From Bifiguratus adelaidae (lineage: Eukaryota; Mucoromycota; Endogonomycetes; Endogonales), in contig MVBO01000066.1 of NCBI GenBank assembly GCA_002261195.1, forward strand, positions 1-64,000: a stretch of DNA of 64,000 nt, given 5' to 3'. Of this stretch, positions 46,963 through 60,173 are shown in pieces. The notes beneath the pieces are model-generated. The model did not search any database, had not been told where the DNA came from, and worked only from the letters and a program-made list of their open reading frames with translations. The position numbers and the translations under genes are program-made. The number at the start of each line of letters is the position of its first letter. The first letter of the stretch is position 1.

Positions 46963-48945
46963 ATGTCATTCCTCAACAAGATAATAGACAAGGCCAAGAA
47001 TAGACCACACGGCTCAACTAGTTCTACGTCACCGACAAGCCTTACGTTTCCGCAAAACGCTTCTTCCTTATCGTCGGCGCAACCTCAAGCTATCCCGGGC
47101 CGGCCTCAACAGCAGAGTGGACCTACCCTTTCCTCGTCGCTGTCGCCGCTAAAGCTTAGCTCCGCCGAATCAATTCCCGAAAAGCCTATACAGACAAGTG
47201 CAAGCGCACCTTTTAACTCCTTTACTACCAATATTAGTGGCCAGAACAAATACATGGCGACAAATAACGTGTCTGATATGAATATGAAAACGTCATCAGA
47301 TGTCAAGAAAATGAGCGTTGATCAGGATAATGCCATGGGTAAGATCGGCGTGGAAACAGTTGACGGTCGGATTTCGGCGTTCGCCACCGAGACGCTCTTT
47401 GTTGCGTGGAAACGGACTGTAGCTGACGCAAGCTGTTTATTGCAGGTTCGCAACAGCAAGGGTTACGGAGGGACGAAGTCACAACTCGTAAGTTTATCGT
47501 GCAGATTTCCCAGCTGGACGGGTATTGATGTATCGGTCCGGCTAGAACAAAACCAAGGGAGTGCCTACGATACCAATCAGTCTGGAAACGCCTACTCAAC
47601 TACCTCGTACGCTTCGGGAACCACACCTGCGACGTCTTACACGCAGGCGTCTCAGGGCTCTGATCAGCTTAGAGGCGGTCAGCAAATTGCCTTCAACGAT
47701 TCGCGATATCAAAATCAGCAATGGCAACCTGGACAATTGCAGCCACAGCAACAGCAAACGCAGCAGCAATCCGTGGACTGCGGCCGCGAACAACAAAGCC
47801 TACCGCAACAGCACAACACTCGACAGACACCAACGAATTATTCTGATCAAACGGTGATTGCTCAACGCCAATCTCGACCAAAATTGAAACTAGCAGATTT
47901 TTCGTTGTTGCGCACGTTGGGAACTGGCTCTTTTGGGCGTGTACATCTTGCACAATCGCGTGTCAATCATCGATTCTATGCTATCAAAGTCCTCAAGAAA
48001 GCCGAGGTGGTCCGATTGAAGCAAGTAGAACATACCAATAACGAAAAGCATATCCTTGAGGGTGTAGCGCATCCATTTTTGGTCAATCTTTGGGGAACAT
48101 TCCAAGATGACGCAAATTTGTACATGGTGATGGACTATGTACCCGGAGGAGAACTCTTTAGCGTTCTTCGAAAAAGTCAAGTAAGTCGCGGATCCCGCTA
48201 ACTTTTGCAAGCTACGCCGTGCTTACGTTTGCATACTCAGCGTTTCCCCGATCACGTTGCCAAGTTTTATGCCGCAGAGGTGATTCTTGCGATTGAATAT
48301 CTTCACTCCAAGGATGTCATATACCGCGATCTGAAACCAGAGAACCTTTTGCTCGATAGTCAAGGACATATCAAAATCACAGATTTCGGTTTTGCAAAAC
48401 ATGTGCCAGACATCACATGGACATTGTGTGGTACGCCTGACTACTTGGCTCCCGAAATTATTCAATCGAAAGGTTACGGCAAAGCTGTCGACTGGTATTC
48501 GCTTGGAGTGTTGGTGTTTGAAATGCTCGCCGGATACCCACCGTTCTATGATGATGATCATCTGAAGCTCTACGAAAAAATCCTGGCAGGCAAGATAAAA
48601 TGGCCAACTTACTTTGATCCTTGGGCAAAAGATCTCCTAAAGCGTTTATTGGCGCCCGATCTTTCCAAGCGATACGGTAACTTGCGTGGAGGGAGTGAAG
48701 ATGTGAAGCGACATCGTTGGTTTGAAGGAGTCGATTTCGGTAAAGTGTTGCGACGCGAAATTCGAGCACCATATGTACCGCAGATTCGCGGGGAAGGAGA
48801 CGCTAGTCATTTTGATCGATACCCTGAAGAAACCGAACCTTACGGCAAATCTCAGGCTGATCCTTATCGGTAAGTATTATGTTTCACGTTCTTCGGGTCC
48901 TAAAGCTATGTCATCCTTCGCAGTGAAAAATTCCCAGATTTTTGA
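46963..48945 (+). CDS. PKAC: cAMP-dependent protein kinase catalytic subunit
   Basis: Five exons (46963-47338, 47446-47487, 47546-48180, 48241-48869, 48924-48945) give 567 aa. The kinase domain (about residues 245-500) has every key element: glycine loop [12 protein letters not shown], Lys in YAIKVLKK, Glu in the αC helix, catalytic [14 protein letters not shown], an activation loop with the PDK1 site in [12 protein letters not shown], and the AGYPPF insertion of AGC kinases. The tail ends EKFPDF, like the FxxF hydrophobic motif of PKA. The N-terminal 240 residues are Ser/Thr- and Gln-rich low-complexity sequence ([10 protein letters not shown]), an extension common in fungal PKA. The last exon is only 22 nt. 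cAMP/PKA controls growth, dimorphism and development in these fungi. Confidence 0.95.
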
Positions 48946-49229
48946 TCTCGCTCGGGTGATGGTCGTCGTTTCCTGTTTATACTTCTTGACAATGTGTACG
49001 CGAACTTTCTCCGCTTTCATGCCTGTCCAGTGTGTCCTCGATGCAAAAAAATGTTCAATTTGACATGTACCTTTTGCGAATCCGAAAGCAATAAGAGTTA
49101 CTTTGCAAGGGTATAGGTATGGGCTATTAGGTGTTTGTACGTAGGTAGGTTTATAGTATGTACAGGAAGCAGCTTTTATACTTTACAGTCTAAATTGGCC
49201 CCACTTCAACCACGTGATTCGTCTTCCGC

Positions 49230-50064
49230 CTATGTAGACGATTCGCCTTGTCCGACTCTTCTTCGTCGAAATCCCGCCAATGTGCGGCAAGTGGGTATAC
49301 GTATGCCTTGCTTGGCAAAACATACTGATAGCGGCGTTGATTCTAGTGACGGACATGAGCAATCTAAATCTCGCACGAACATGGTCCTTACCAATCATGC
49401 CAGGAAATGTTTTGGCTGAATAGACCTGAAAACTCTCGCTCATGGCGGATGTGAGAATAGATGATTTCGGTTTCGTAACGCCCGTATCCGTTCTGGATGA
49501 ATTAGACAATGATCGGAACTGCCGGGGTCCCTACTTACTGTCCAATGTTGCACAGCCAGAATTTGAGACGGAAACAACCCTCCATGCGTACGGAGAGGTC
49601 GTGAAAGATAAAAAAGATGCCCATGGCTCCGGATGTGTCTGCAAGCCAGCTTCCTGAACTGGCTGTGATACCGACAAGATTGCGTAGCGCTGACGAGCCG
49701 TCTTTGTTTTCTTCAAGGGAGGATGAGGTGGAGGGAGGCGAATGAACTGAAATCAAGGTACTCGCTGCTGAGCCATCCGCGGCCCACAAGTCGCATAACA
49801 CGATGCAGAAAGTCATTTCCGGAAGACTGAAGAGGTTAAGAATCGTGTGTTAGCGCCCAAATAGCTTACCTTAAGCCAACATCGTGCCCATCTCTATCTT
49901 TGACAACAAGTTTTAAGATTGGGGGAGGTGTTATCGTCCTGCGATCCTTATCACCTAGACCGCATGTACGAGCTCGCTGTGGCTCCTGGGTAATGGATAA
50001 TGTATATAACCTATGTCGTAGTTATTCAATGAACATACTATTCTCAAACGCACCTCTCATCCAT
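49230..50064 (-). CDS. Velvet-domain transcription regulator
   Basis: Five minus-strand exons (50064-50054, 50010-49870, 49826-49539, 49492-49392, 49342-49230) give 217 aa that is almost entirely a velvet domain. Diagnostic blocks: LYTLSITQEPQRARTCGLGD, DRRTITPPPILKLVV, CDLWAADG, FIFHDLSVRMEGCFRLKF, then VYSAKTFPGM with ESTPLSVCFAKQGIRIP. The domain binds DNA through a Rel/NF-κB-like fold and forms hetero- or homodimers, as in VosA, VelB and VeA, which couple development with light and secondary metabolism. An Ala/Ser-rich loop separates the two halves, like the loop of VelB. No extra C-terminal region is present. The 11-nt first exon (M-D-E) is the least certain part. It converges with PKA, 284 bp apart. 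Confidence 0.87.
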
Positions 50065-50304
50065 GAGGGGTCCAAAAATTATAGCGAATTTATTTTGCCT
50101 CCTTGCCTTTCTGAGATGATCCAGCGTCTTGGGTTTCTACATCGAGATTTCCAGTCAGCCTGTTTCCGAATGCTTATAGTATCATGGACTCCGCGAGTGA
50201 ATGCCCGCTATCACCGGGTTTGCGATCGGAGATTCAAAGGGTGTTCACTAAGGCGAATTTTTCCAAAAACAAAATTTATTCCGGCTGTTTGTCAGCAAGG
50301 AACA

Positions 50305-52306
<2,002 letters not shown>

Positions 52307-52729
52307 GTCAAGTTCAACCCTTGTCAACCGACTTTTGGCACACCTGCCTTCAGCCCGGCAAAGACAGTCACAGGGGGTCTGTTCTCAAATGGTTGGGGCG
52401 TGGCGTTTTGTCGCGCAATACCTCGTGAGCCATTCTTGCGGTCAAAAAATGCGCTGATGAATTGACACAAGATCAGCGTGCCCTTGTAGCATGACCATGG
52501 CGCCTTCTTGACTTGCTTCGACATAACGGCAAAACTCACTCAGCGCTGACGCTAGCTTTCTCACGCAAAGCTGATTGGTCCGTTCTGCCGGACTATAAAC
52601 TACGAGAGATGTGCGCTTTCCATTAATAGACGTCCGTTTTAGGAAATGACGACCTGTCAACGCAAGATGCCGACTTGCCGACAGCTATAAAACAGAACAC
52701 TTGCTTCTTGCACCCTTTTACTTTGAATT
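52307..52729. promoter_or_regulatory. Divergent promoter region PGM / GDH2
   Basis: A 423-bp spacer between two divergent metabolic genes. A canonical TATAAAA at 52686-52692 sits only about 40 bp upstream of the GDH2 ATG, implying a very short 5' UTR. Short frames on the minus strand here have no domain support. Confidence 0.55.
52686..52692 (+). promoter_or_regulatory. TATA box of GDH2
   Basis: A perfect TATAAAA positioned 38-44 bp before the start codon. Its position suggests transcription starts within 10-20 nt of the ATG, although a longer leader from an upstream start is not excluded. Confidence 0.5.
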
Positions 52730-55700
52730 ATGACGATCGCTCTTGATGAAATTACTCCGGTGAAGCCGGTACCGGCTAAACTTCTACATAGAGACAGCGT
52801 GGGATATACCGCGAATGTCTACAATGGGAAGAAACAGCAGATGCTTAAGGTGGCTCATCTGATTGAAGAAAAGGGTTTTATCCCGCCAGAGTTGGTCAAG
52901 AATGAAGTTGCTTGGTTCTATGGGTAAGTGCGGCTACTCTGAATACATGCGCACGTTCACACATGTCATAGCAACCTCGGTATCGATGATTATTACTTTG
53001 CTCTCGAGTCGGTAGACGTCGTTGCCTCACACATCATGGCCTTGTACGGTGCCAAGATCCTTGCCTACACCAAGAATGAAAAGTCTTTGGATATCAACCT
53101 GGAACGTGAGACCGATGACGGTGCGGTTTACATTCATACCTCTCGCCCTGGTGTCTCTCAGTTGAACGGACCTCAAATTGAGAAGAAAATCGACAGCAAG
53201 TACTTGGATAAATCCAACACCGTAGATGCATATCGTCTGGAATCCTATAGATCCAAGGGAACGGTTGCTTCCAGCTTTACCTCCCAGCTTCGTTGTTACT
53301 TTGTCGCTAAATGCAACTTTGCTACCACGAATCCCACCGAAGAAGAAGCCAAGGATATCACCAAGGTCGCGGACAAGCCCTTCTTGGAGAAGGCTACTGA
53401 AAACACCTTGCGAATCTATCAAGATGTCATGGTTCTTGCTCTAGCCCGCACCGGACCTCTCATTCAGCTGTACGAACTTGAAGGCAGCCGAGAGAAGCGT
53501 TTGGTCATTGCTTACAAGCAAGGTTCTACGACTGGATTTCTCAATGCCATGAGCGATTTGTACCACTATTATGAGCTTTACTCGACCCGAAAGTACGTGG
53601 GTAAGTGTCTCTTGAGCGATTCTCCTATTCAGAGACTTAATGCCTTTCCAGAGCAATTTTCCAACGGCATTACTATCATGTCGCTCTACCTCCATCCACT
53701 TCCCAATTCCAAGAATGTCCCAATTGAGCATAGTATTCACCAGATTATTAAGGAAGCCTCGCTCATCTACTGCTTGCCCACAAATCCTCTCCAACATTTC
53801 TTCAAGACGGCGAAACTCTCTGTGCAAGAGACCGTCTACGGATATGTTGGTTGGATTTTTGCGCAACACTTTTTGAATCGCCTTGGAAGCGAATACAAGA
53901 GTCTGACTCATATTATCGACAAGACCAACCCCGAACACGAAGAGGTCATCAACAAGATCAAGAAGCGTCTCCGTACGGACACCTTCACTCGAGACTACAT
54001 TCTAGACATCATCGTTCATTATCCCGATCTAATTCGCCTTCTGTACACCAATTTTGCGATGATTCACTATGTCAACCAGACCGAGAACTCCATGAAGCCA
54101 ACGCTTTCCTATCAGCGCCTGCAGACGCAGAGAATTCTGACAGATAAAGAAATCTTGGACAAGATCAAGCGCTCCACCTCGAATTCTCACGAATTCATGG
54201 TGCTCGAGTCGTTCCTCATCTTCAACCGACATGTTCTCAAGACCAACTTTTATCAAAACACCAAGGTCGCCTTGTCATTCCGACTCAATCCAGACTTCTT
54301 ACCCGAGATCGAATATCCGAACAAGGTGTACGGCATGTTCCTGGTCGTTGGATCTGAGTTTAGAGGATTCCACGTCCGCTTCCAGGATGTAGCACGTGGG
54401 GGCATTCGCGTTATCCGATCTCGCAATCGCGAAGCTTACTCCATCAATCAACGATCTCTCTTTGATGAGAACTACGCTTTGGCAGCTACCCAACAGCGCA
54501 AGAACAAGGACATTCCCGAAGGTGGTTCAAAGGGTACCATTCTTTTGGATATTGACGCTCAAGATCGAGCTCGATTTGCTTTTGAGAAGTATGTCGATTC
54601 CATTCTTGATCTACTCATCACTGGTCAAACACCTGGCATCAAGGAGAAGCTTGTCGACCTTCACGGTAAACCCGAAATTCTCTTCTTTGGACCGGACGAA
54701 GGCACCGCTGATTTCATGGATTGGGCTTCTGCGCATGCTCGTCTTCGCGGGGCTACCTTCTGGAAGGCTTTCACGACCGGCAAATCTCAGGCATTGGGTG
54801 GTATTCCTCACGATTTGTATGGCATGACGACGCGATCTGTGCATCAATACGCCCTTGGCATCTACCGCAAGTTGGGTTTGAAGGAGGAACAAGTGTTGAA
54901 GCTACAGACTGGCGGACCTGACGGTGATCTGGGTTCAAACGAAATTAAGATATCCAAAGACAAGACCGTCGCCATTGTCGATGGTTCTGGCGTCTTATAT
55001 GACCCCATAGGCATTGATCGCGCAGAACTTGAACGATTGGCCAGTCAGCGCAAGATGATCAACAATTTCGACGTCTCCAGGTTGAGCAAAGCCGGTTTCC
55101 GAGTGCTTGTGGATGAATACGATGTCAAACTTCCCTCTGGTGAAGTCATTCCGGATGGTCTTTCCTTCCGTAACAATTTCCACGTTAACCCGATGATCCA
55201 AGCTACCATGTTCATTCCTTGCGGAGGACGACCGGAATCTGTGGACTTGTCGAATGTTTCGCTTTTGCTCGACTCGACCGGTCATCCTCGTTTCAAGTAC
55301 ATTGTGGAGGGTGCCAACCTCTTCTTCACCCAAGAGGCTCGTCTTCGTCTTGAAAAGGCTGGTGCCATCATTTTCAAGGATGCTTCTGCCAATAAGGGTG
55401 GTGTGACGTCCTCCTCCCTTGAAGTCCTGGCTGCCTTGGCTTTCGATGACGAAGGATTTGAGAAGCACATGTGCGTTCACGACGGCCAAGGACCGGAATT
55501 CTATCAAAAGTACGTCGAAGAAGTGCAGCGTATCATCGAGCGAAACGCTGAGATGGAGTTTGAATGCATCTGGAAGGAACACCGTCGAACAAACATCCCT
55601 CGTTCCATTCTCTCCGATGATCTTTCCGTTGCCATTACCACGCTGTCTACCCAGCTGGAGCAAACTGCGCTTTGGGACAACATTTCCCTCCGCCGTACCG

Positions 55701-55900
55701 TGCTTGAAGAAGCATTGCCCAACATGTTGCTTCAACAAATTGGCTTGGACACACTTTTGAAACGTATTCCCGAGCCTTATATCCGCGCCATCTTTGGTGC
55801 TTACTTGGCCTCTCGCTTTGTCTATCAATACGGTACGCAACCGAACCAATTTGCCTTTTTTGAATTCATGGGCGACAACTACTTCAAGCCTTCCGCTTAA
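52730..55900 (+). CDS. GDH2: NAD-dependent glutamate dehydrogenase (large, GDH2 type)
   Basis: Three exons (52730-52923, 52972-53600, 53652-55900) give 1023 aa, the size of fungal GDH2. The intron at 53601-53651 is 51 nt with no stop, so the same frame runs through; splicing gives YVEQFSNG, and retention would add 17 residues. The dehydrogenase core holds FQDVARGGIRVIRSRNR, KNKDIPEGGSKG with the catalytic-type Lys region, FFGPDEGTADFMDW and the NAD-fold around TGGPDGDLGSNEIK. The enzyme deaminates glutamate to 2-oxoglutarate and ammonia when amino acids serve as carbon source. It is likely cytosolic or mitochondrial, and the N-terminus shows no clear transit peptide. Confidence 0.96.
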
Positions 55901-56015
55901 TGCGCTGTACGTATTAATCACCTGTATTCTTCCACTTGTCCAATTACATTTGGGTCGGAGATGCCATAGATTTCACTAAAATAAATTCTATCTATCCGTA
56001 TATACAAAAAGATGC

Positions 56016-57669
56016 TCACTCAAGTTCATAACCCTCGGGCAATTTAGCCAACAATTCAGGTTTGGCCCAACCCAATTGCAATCCAATTTCTTCAATCGTC
56101 TTGCCTTTAGTCTCTGGCAACAAGAAGAGCGTGTAGATACCATGTGCACCTCCAATGGCGGCAAAAAGCACAAAGGTGTAATTTCCCAATCCGTTATTGA
56201 GCGACGGGAAGATCAACCCAATCACAAAATTGAAGAGCCAATTGATGCCGATGCACAAACTCGAGGCAGCGCCGACTGCAAAGGTAGGAAACATTTCTGC
56301 CGTCAAGAGCCAGCAAACGGTTCCCAAACCCACCGCAAAGAAGGTGACGAACAATAGAACGGCCGCGACGACGAGCCCGTTGACATGGTACACCGAGGCG
56401 ATCACCATTACCACACTGAAGATACACATGCCGAATTCTGAGATCAACAAGAGTGCCTTGCGTCCCAAGCGGTCCACGAGTCCAAGGGAAAGGATGGTGA
56501 TCACGACATTGAGCGCACCGACGCCGACCGTTGCATATTTAGCATTGTCGCCGAAGGAAGCTTGGAAGATGGATGTAGAGTAATACATGACGCCGTTCAT
56601 ACCAGACAATTGAGAACCTGCATGGATAACCGCGAGCTTTAGGGTCAACTTGAGGAACAGAGGGGTAGACAAGAGTTGATAGATGTTGAGCGGTGCAATG
56701 GCCATATACTTTTTGGGGATCGGGTTCTCTTCCAATGCGGAGGCATCAATGACGGTATTTGAGTCCGACAACGATATGTCGGAATTGGCTGCTTCTGCGG
56801 ATGGTTGAGGATGATCGTCCTGTTGACCGGCAATCATGGCGGCCAATTCGCGATCAATGTTGTATCCCTGGCGCACTCGAGTCAGAGCCACGGTAGCCTC
56901 TTCAATGCGATTTTGACCAATGAGCCAGCGGGGACTTTCGACACAAAAGAACAAGAGAATCATCTGAATGATTCCGGGAACCACCGTCACGGCAGTCATC
57001 CATCTCCATCCTCGTACGGTCGATAATCCCAAGCCAAGGCATTCGGCGATGAAAATACCAATGGTCATTTCGAGCTGCAGCAACACCCCAAGTCCTCCCC
57101 GGTACTTGGGAGGAGAGAGCTCTGCAATATACACCGAGGTGACGACCGTAGCAATACCGGCGGCAATACCGACGAAAACACGACCAATGGCGAATTGAAC
57201 GGTGGTTGTGGCCGTTGAGATTAACAATCCCCCGATAAAGTAGAACAGGTTGAGTCCAATCAAGGTCGAGCGTCGGCCGAAGCGATCTGACAGGTTATTT
57301 GCCGTAATTCCACCTAGCAAACCTCCACAGGGATACATGCCGACAGCCGCACCCCTAGATGGCCGATAAGCGCTCTTGTTGCGAAAACAGTGGCAAATTT
57401 CCGAACTTACCATACCCAATCGGACATTGGTAAACAAGCAGGAAGGCTAGAGCTGGCGTACTGATCCAGCGTAGCTTGAGAGCAATACCGAATGACCGCC
57501 TCGGGGATATTCAAGGACGCTGTCCCTCCCATCAGCCTACTATCCCTAGGCATCTTCAACAAATTCACTTACCTGTATTTATACCGGCATTGAAGGTACC
57601 CAGCGCAGCCGTAGCAGCACAAAACACAATGTATGGCCCTATCGTGGCCTGATAAGAGTCGGCCTTCAT
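56016..57669 (-). CDS. Sugar transporter (MFS sugar porter family)
   Basis: Three minus-strand exons (57669-57573, 57519-57411, 57354-56016) give 514 aa with twelve membrane helices. Sugar porter signatures: LSDRFGRRSTLIG in the first half, ELSPPKYRGGLG, a PESPR-like VESPRWLIGQN, GSQLSGMNGVMYYSTSIF in helix 7, DRLGRKALLL, and PETKGKTIEEI at the end. The central cytoplasmic loop is long and Ser/Asp-rich. Helix 7 has SGMNG rather than the common SGINA, so substrate range is hard to guess; hexose uptake at the plasma membrane is most likely. The exterior loop of exon 2 is Cys-containing (YCSQATLDQY, then PAC). Confidence 0.93.
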
Positions 57670-57749
57670 ATGAGAGCAAGAGGTGTTCTAAACAAAAAAA
57701 CTTGCCGGCGGAGATTGAACGCTTCTTATTATAAGCATGCACACCAAAT

Positions 57750-58049
57750 ATGGAAATGCTCCCGCTCACGTGTTTGGAGGTGACATTCTGGAACGAAGAA
57801 AAAGTGTTAGGCGACAAGAGCATAGCACTGGAAAGCAAGGTGATCCCGGAGGGGCTTGCTAAGCGTATCTGTTATCGGTTTGCCGACGGGTTGACAATCA
57901 TCATGGTGAAGAAGCTTGAGTCGTTGCATAAAGGCCCAAGCAATGAAGGCTTCGAAAGCATCGCTCGTCATCTCCTCGAGATCTACCTCGATCAGCCTAG
58001 CCCCATGGATAAACATTTTGCCTTGACCGTTGAGTTGGTAGCAAGATAA
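57750..58049 (+). CDS. Small hypothetical protein, 99 aa
   Basis: An intronless 99-aa ORF starting from an ATG 81 bp from the divergent sugar transporter start. The sequence looks globular with mixed α/β character (VTFWNEEKVLGDKSIAL, YRFADGLTIIMVKKLESL, ESIARHLLEIYL). There is no signal peptide or membrane span, and no family is recognised. Coding is suggested by amino acid composition and start context only. Confidence 0.4.
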   Translation: MEMLPLTCLEVTFWNEEKVLGDKSIALESKVIPEGLAKRICYRFADGLTIIMVKKLESLHKGPSNEGFESIARHLLEIYLDQPSPMDKHFALTVELVAR

Positions 58050-58574
58050 AAGCGGTCCGTGAACAATAATTTGTCACACCACCCTTGACCGAATCTCGTG
58101 TACGAATTTCGGCGCCAACCTTAAACGAGTGTTTGGAACATGCGGGAATGGTGTGATAACATGCGGGCCTTTGAGTTGCACCAGGTGTTGTTGTACATGG
58201 TCACAAGAACGGCAGTGATATAGAGAGAGGTATCTTGAAGAGGTTGATGGGCGAGGAAAGAGAGAGAAAGAGTGGTCTGTCTGAATCGGAGAATTTGTAG
58301 GAGTGAGAATATACGGTCATCGGTTCCGACACTTGACACTACCATGCCAGTGTCCAAGTTTGCATAGAACACGCATTATCATCTATGCTTGATGGCCACC
58401 TGATCATCCCAAAATAAGGGTTTGTGCGACGCCAGCTGCCCTGAACCATGAAAATGGGCTTGGTTACTGTGGCTGACTGGAGGATGAATCAAAGCCCTCA
58501 GGGCGGCAACTGGCACGATAAAAAGGGTGGGGCACATCCGGGGGGATCTGCAAGCTATTACGCAGAGTTTTATT
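58050..58574. other. Spacer without supportable gene
   Basis: 525 bp with only short frames on both strands and none with a domain. The following gene has an ATG at 58575. Confidence 0.45.
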
Positions 58575-59135
58575 ATGGTTGACGCTGTCAATCTTGCTAT
58601 CACGGTTGTTGTCTTAGGCGTGGCATGTATTGGAGGAACGGCAGTCGTCGTGTACATCGTTTATCGGACACGCCAACACGAGCAAATCTTGCACGAAGAA
58701 GACTATCTACACTACCATCTAAACACCTCCAAAGAGATTCTCGTGAACCATGCTATAGACCGACAAGGTAATACAGACGAGAAGACAGAGGAGGGTCAAC
58801 CTATGTTGAAAGACGTAGTGATTGACACCGAACCTGCAGCTCCTTCTACAAATCTATCCAATTCTTCTATCCGCTTTTCTTCACGTTCTGCCTCGGCAGC
58901 AAGCTCTACACGTACCTTTACATCCTACGATACCTCAAGCACAGGCTACCCTGAAAGTAGTCTACCCGGTTCGTCCCGCCAAAGTACACCGAGCCGCGTG
59001 TCGATTCATGCCATCAATACCCCGATTACTACCGCCTCAGAGGTGGAGGACAAGCGAAAGTCGACAGGACGACAGTCCATGTACAAGGAACTGTTTGGTC
59101 AGGTTTGGAATGGGTGGTCAGAAGACCGGTCATAA
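58575..59135 (+). CDS. Small single-pass membrane protein, 186 aa
   Basis: An intronless gene of 186 aa. A membrane helix lies at residues 5-27 (VVVLGVACIGGTAVVVYIVY) with only four residues before it, then YRTRQ basic residues, fitting a type III or signal-anchored protein with a cytoplasmic tail. The tail is Ser/Thr-rich (SRSASAASSTRTFTSYDTSS) and ends in a small aromatic helix (MYKELFGQVWNGW). No family is recognised. Confidence 0.6.
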   Translation: MVDAVNLAITVVVLGVACIGGTAVVVYIVYRTRQHEQILHEEDYLHYHLNTSKEILVNHAIDRQGNTDEKTEEGQPMLKDVVIDTEPAAPSTNLSNSSIRFSSRSASAASSTRTFTSYDTSSTGYPESSLPGSSRQSTPSRVSIHAINTPITTASEVEDKRKSTGRQSMYKELFGQVWNGWSEDRS

Positions 59136-59166
59136 TCATCATGTATAGATTAAATCACTGTATAGC

Positions 59167-60173
59167 TTAATACGGCGTTTGTGCGGTAAAGTCCCACTTT
59201 GCGTTACCGTTTCCATCCAATACGCCCCATCCTACCACTTGATCATCCCAATCTCTCCACATCCACAAGATGTTGTTGGGTTTGAAAAAATCGGAACAAT
59301 GACCATCCAAAGGTTCCAATTGTCTTGTCCACTCTGAGCATTCACAACAATATTTGGACTGTTGGGTGCGAATTCATCTTCATTGCTGGGCCAGACCGTC
59401 TGAGTCACCACCAAAGGCTTGCCATTGGCGATACTAACGTAATAATTCATGTCATTTATAAATTTGCTCCAGGTCGAACTGCTTCCACCTTCTTCCGCAT
59501 TTTGAGCAAAGTAAGGAAAGTTGTTGATCATGAAGAGGTCCAACGCGTTCTGAACCGCCGAGAAATCTCCGGCTTGTTGCCAACCATAGGCAAGTTCGGA
59601 GATAGATACCGGAATATCAAGACCCGCATTCTTGAAATTATTCTCATAAGAGTAATGTTGCCTGCTAGAAGATCCGGTGACCCAAAATTCCAATCGTAGA
59701 GAGGTTCGTCTCCGAGAGCAACGGCAAGCGTTCTGCTGGGATTATTGATGATGGCTTGGGTAATTGTATCAATTCTGGGCTGAATTGTGCCAGCAAAGGA
59801 TTGATCCGAGGACACCACCAAGATCACAGACCAACGGGAAGATGTAAATGTCGCTGTCATTCACCGCATTGAGCAAATCCCTCCCAAAGGCAGCATTGTC
59901 ACAATAATCAAACGTAATGATGGATCGTGCACCCTTGGCCTTCATGGCAGCAAAGACAGCTGCCATGTCAGAGCGCGATTTGCAAGCATCGAGCGCGTAA
60001 ACGAAGCCAGCCCATCCATACATGTTTTGAATGGTCTCTAGCCTTGTCATGGATGCAAAAGCATCGCTTCTTTTCTTGACCTGAGTGGGCAAAGCGGAGA
60101 CAGCGCTCTGCGGGCGCCAGGAAGCAAGAGCCAAAATTATCCAAAACTTGAGAGCGCGCGTGTTGCGACTCAT
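59167..60173 (-). pseudogene. GH17-like glycoside hydrolase with three frame breaks
   Basis: The minus strand from the ATG at 60173 to the stop at 59167 reads as a secreted GH17-like protein of about 335 residues, but only across four different frames. Frame A holds a signal peptide (FWIILALASWRPQSAVSA) and MYGWAGFVYALDACKS; frame B holds SSDQSFAGTIQPRID and VALGDEPLYDWNFGSPD; frame C holds ISELAYGWQQAGDFSAVQ and VVTQTVWPSNEDEF; frame D holds FFKPNNILWMWRDWDDQVVG. The breaks lie near 59830-59800, 59650 and 59300-59290. Each needs one base inserted or removed, and no intron explains them without losing conserved sequence. The signature ETGWP nucleophile position reads Gln (TQTVWPS). Family members hydrolyse β-1,3-glucan. 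It is either a pseudogene or an assembly with indels. Confidence 0.65.

Noticed and set aside
49442-49657. 71-aa plus-strand frame starting MADVRIDDFGF
   Set aside because: Antisense to exons 3-4 of the velvet gene, which explains its openness.
52324-52539. 71-aa minus-strand frame upstream of phosphoglucomutase
   Set aside because: Lies in the divergent promoter region and would overlap the PGM leader; no domain or conservation signal visible.
59769-59860. A 52-nt intron (gtctgt to attcag) to repair the first frame break of the GH17-like gene
   Set aside because: It restores frame but deletes the SSDQSFAG stretch that looks conserved, and it does not explain the two later breaks.
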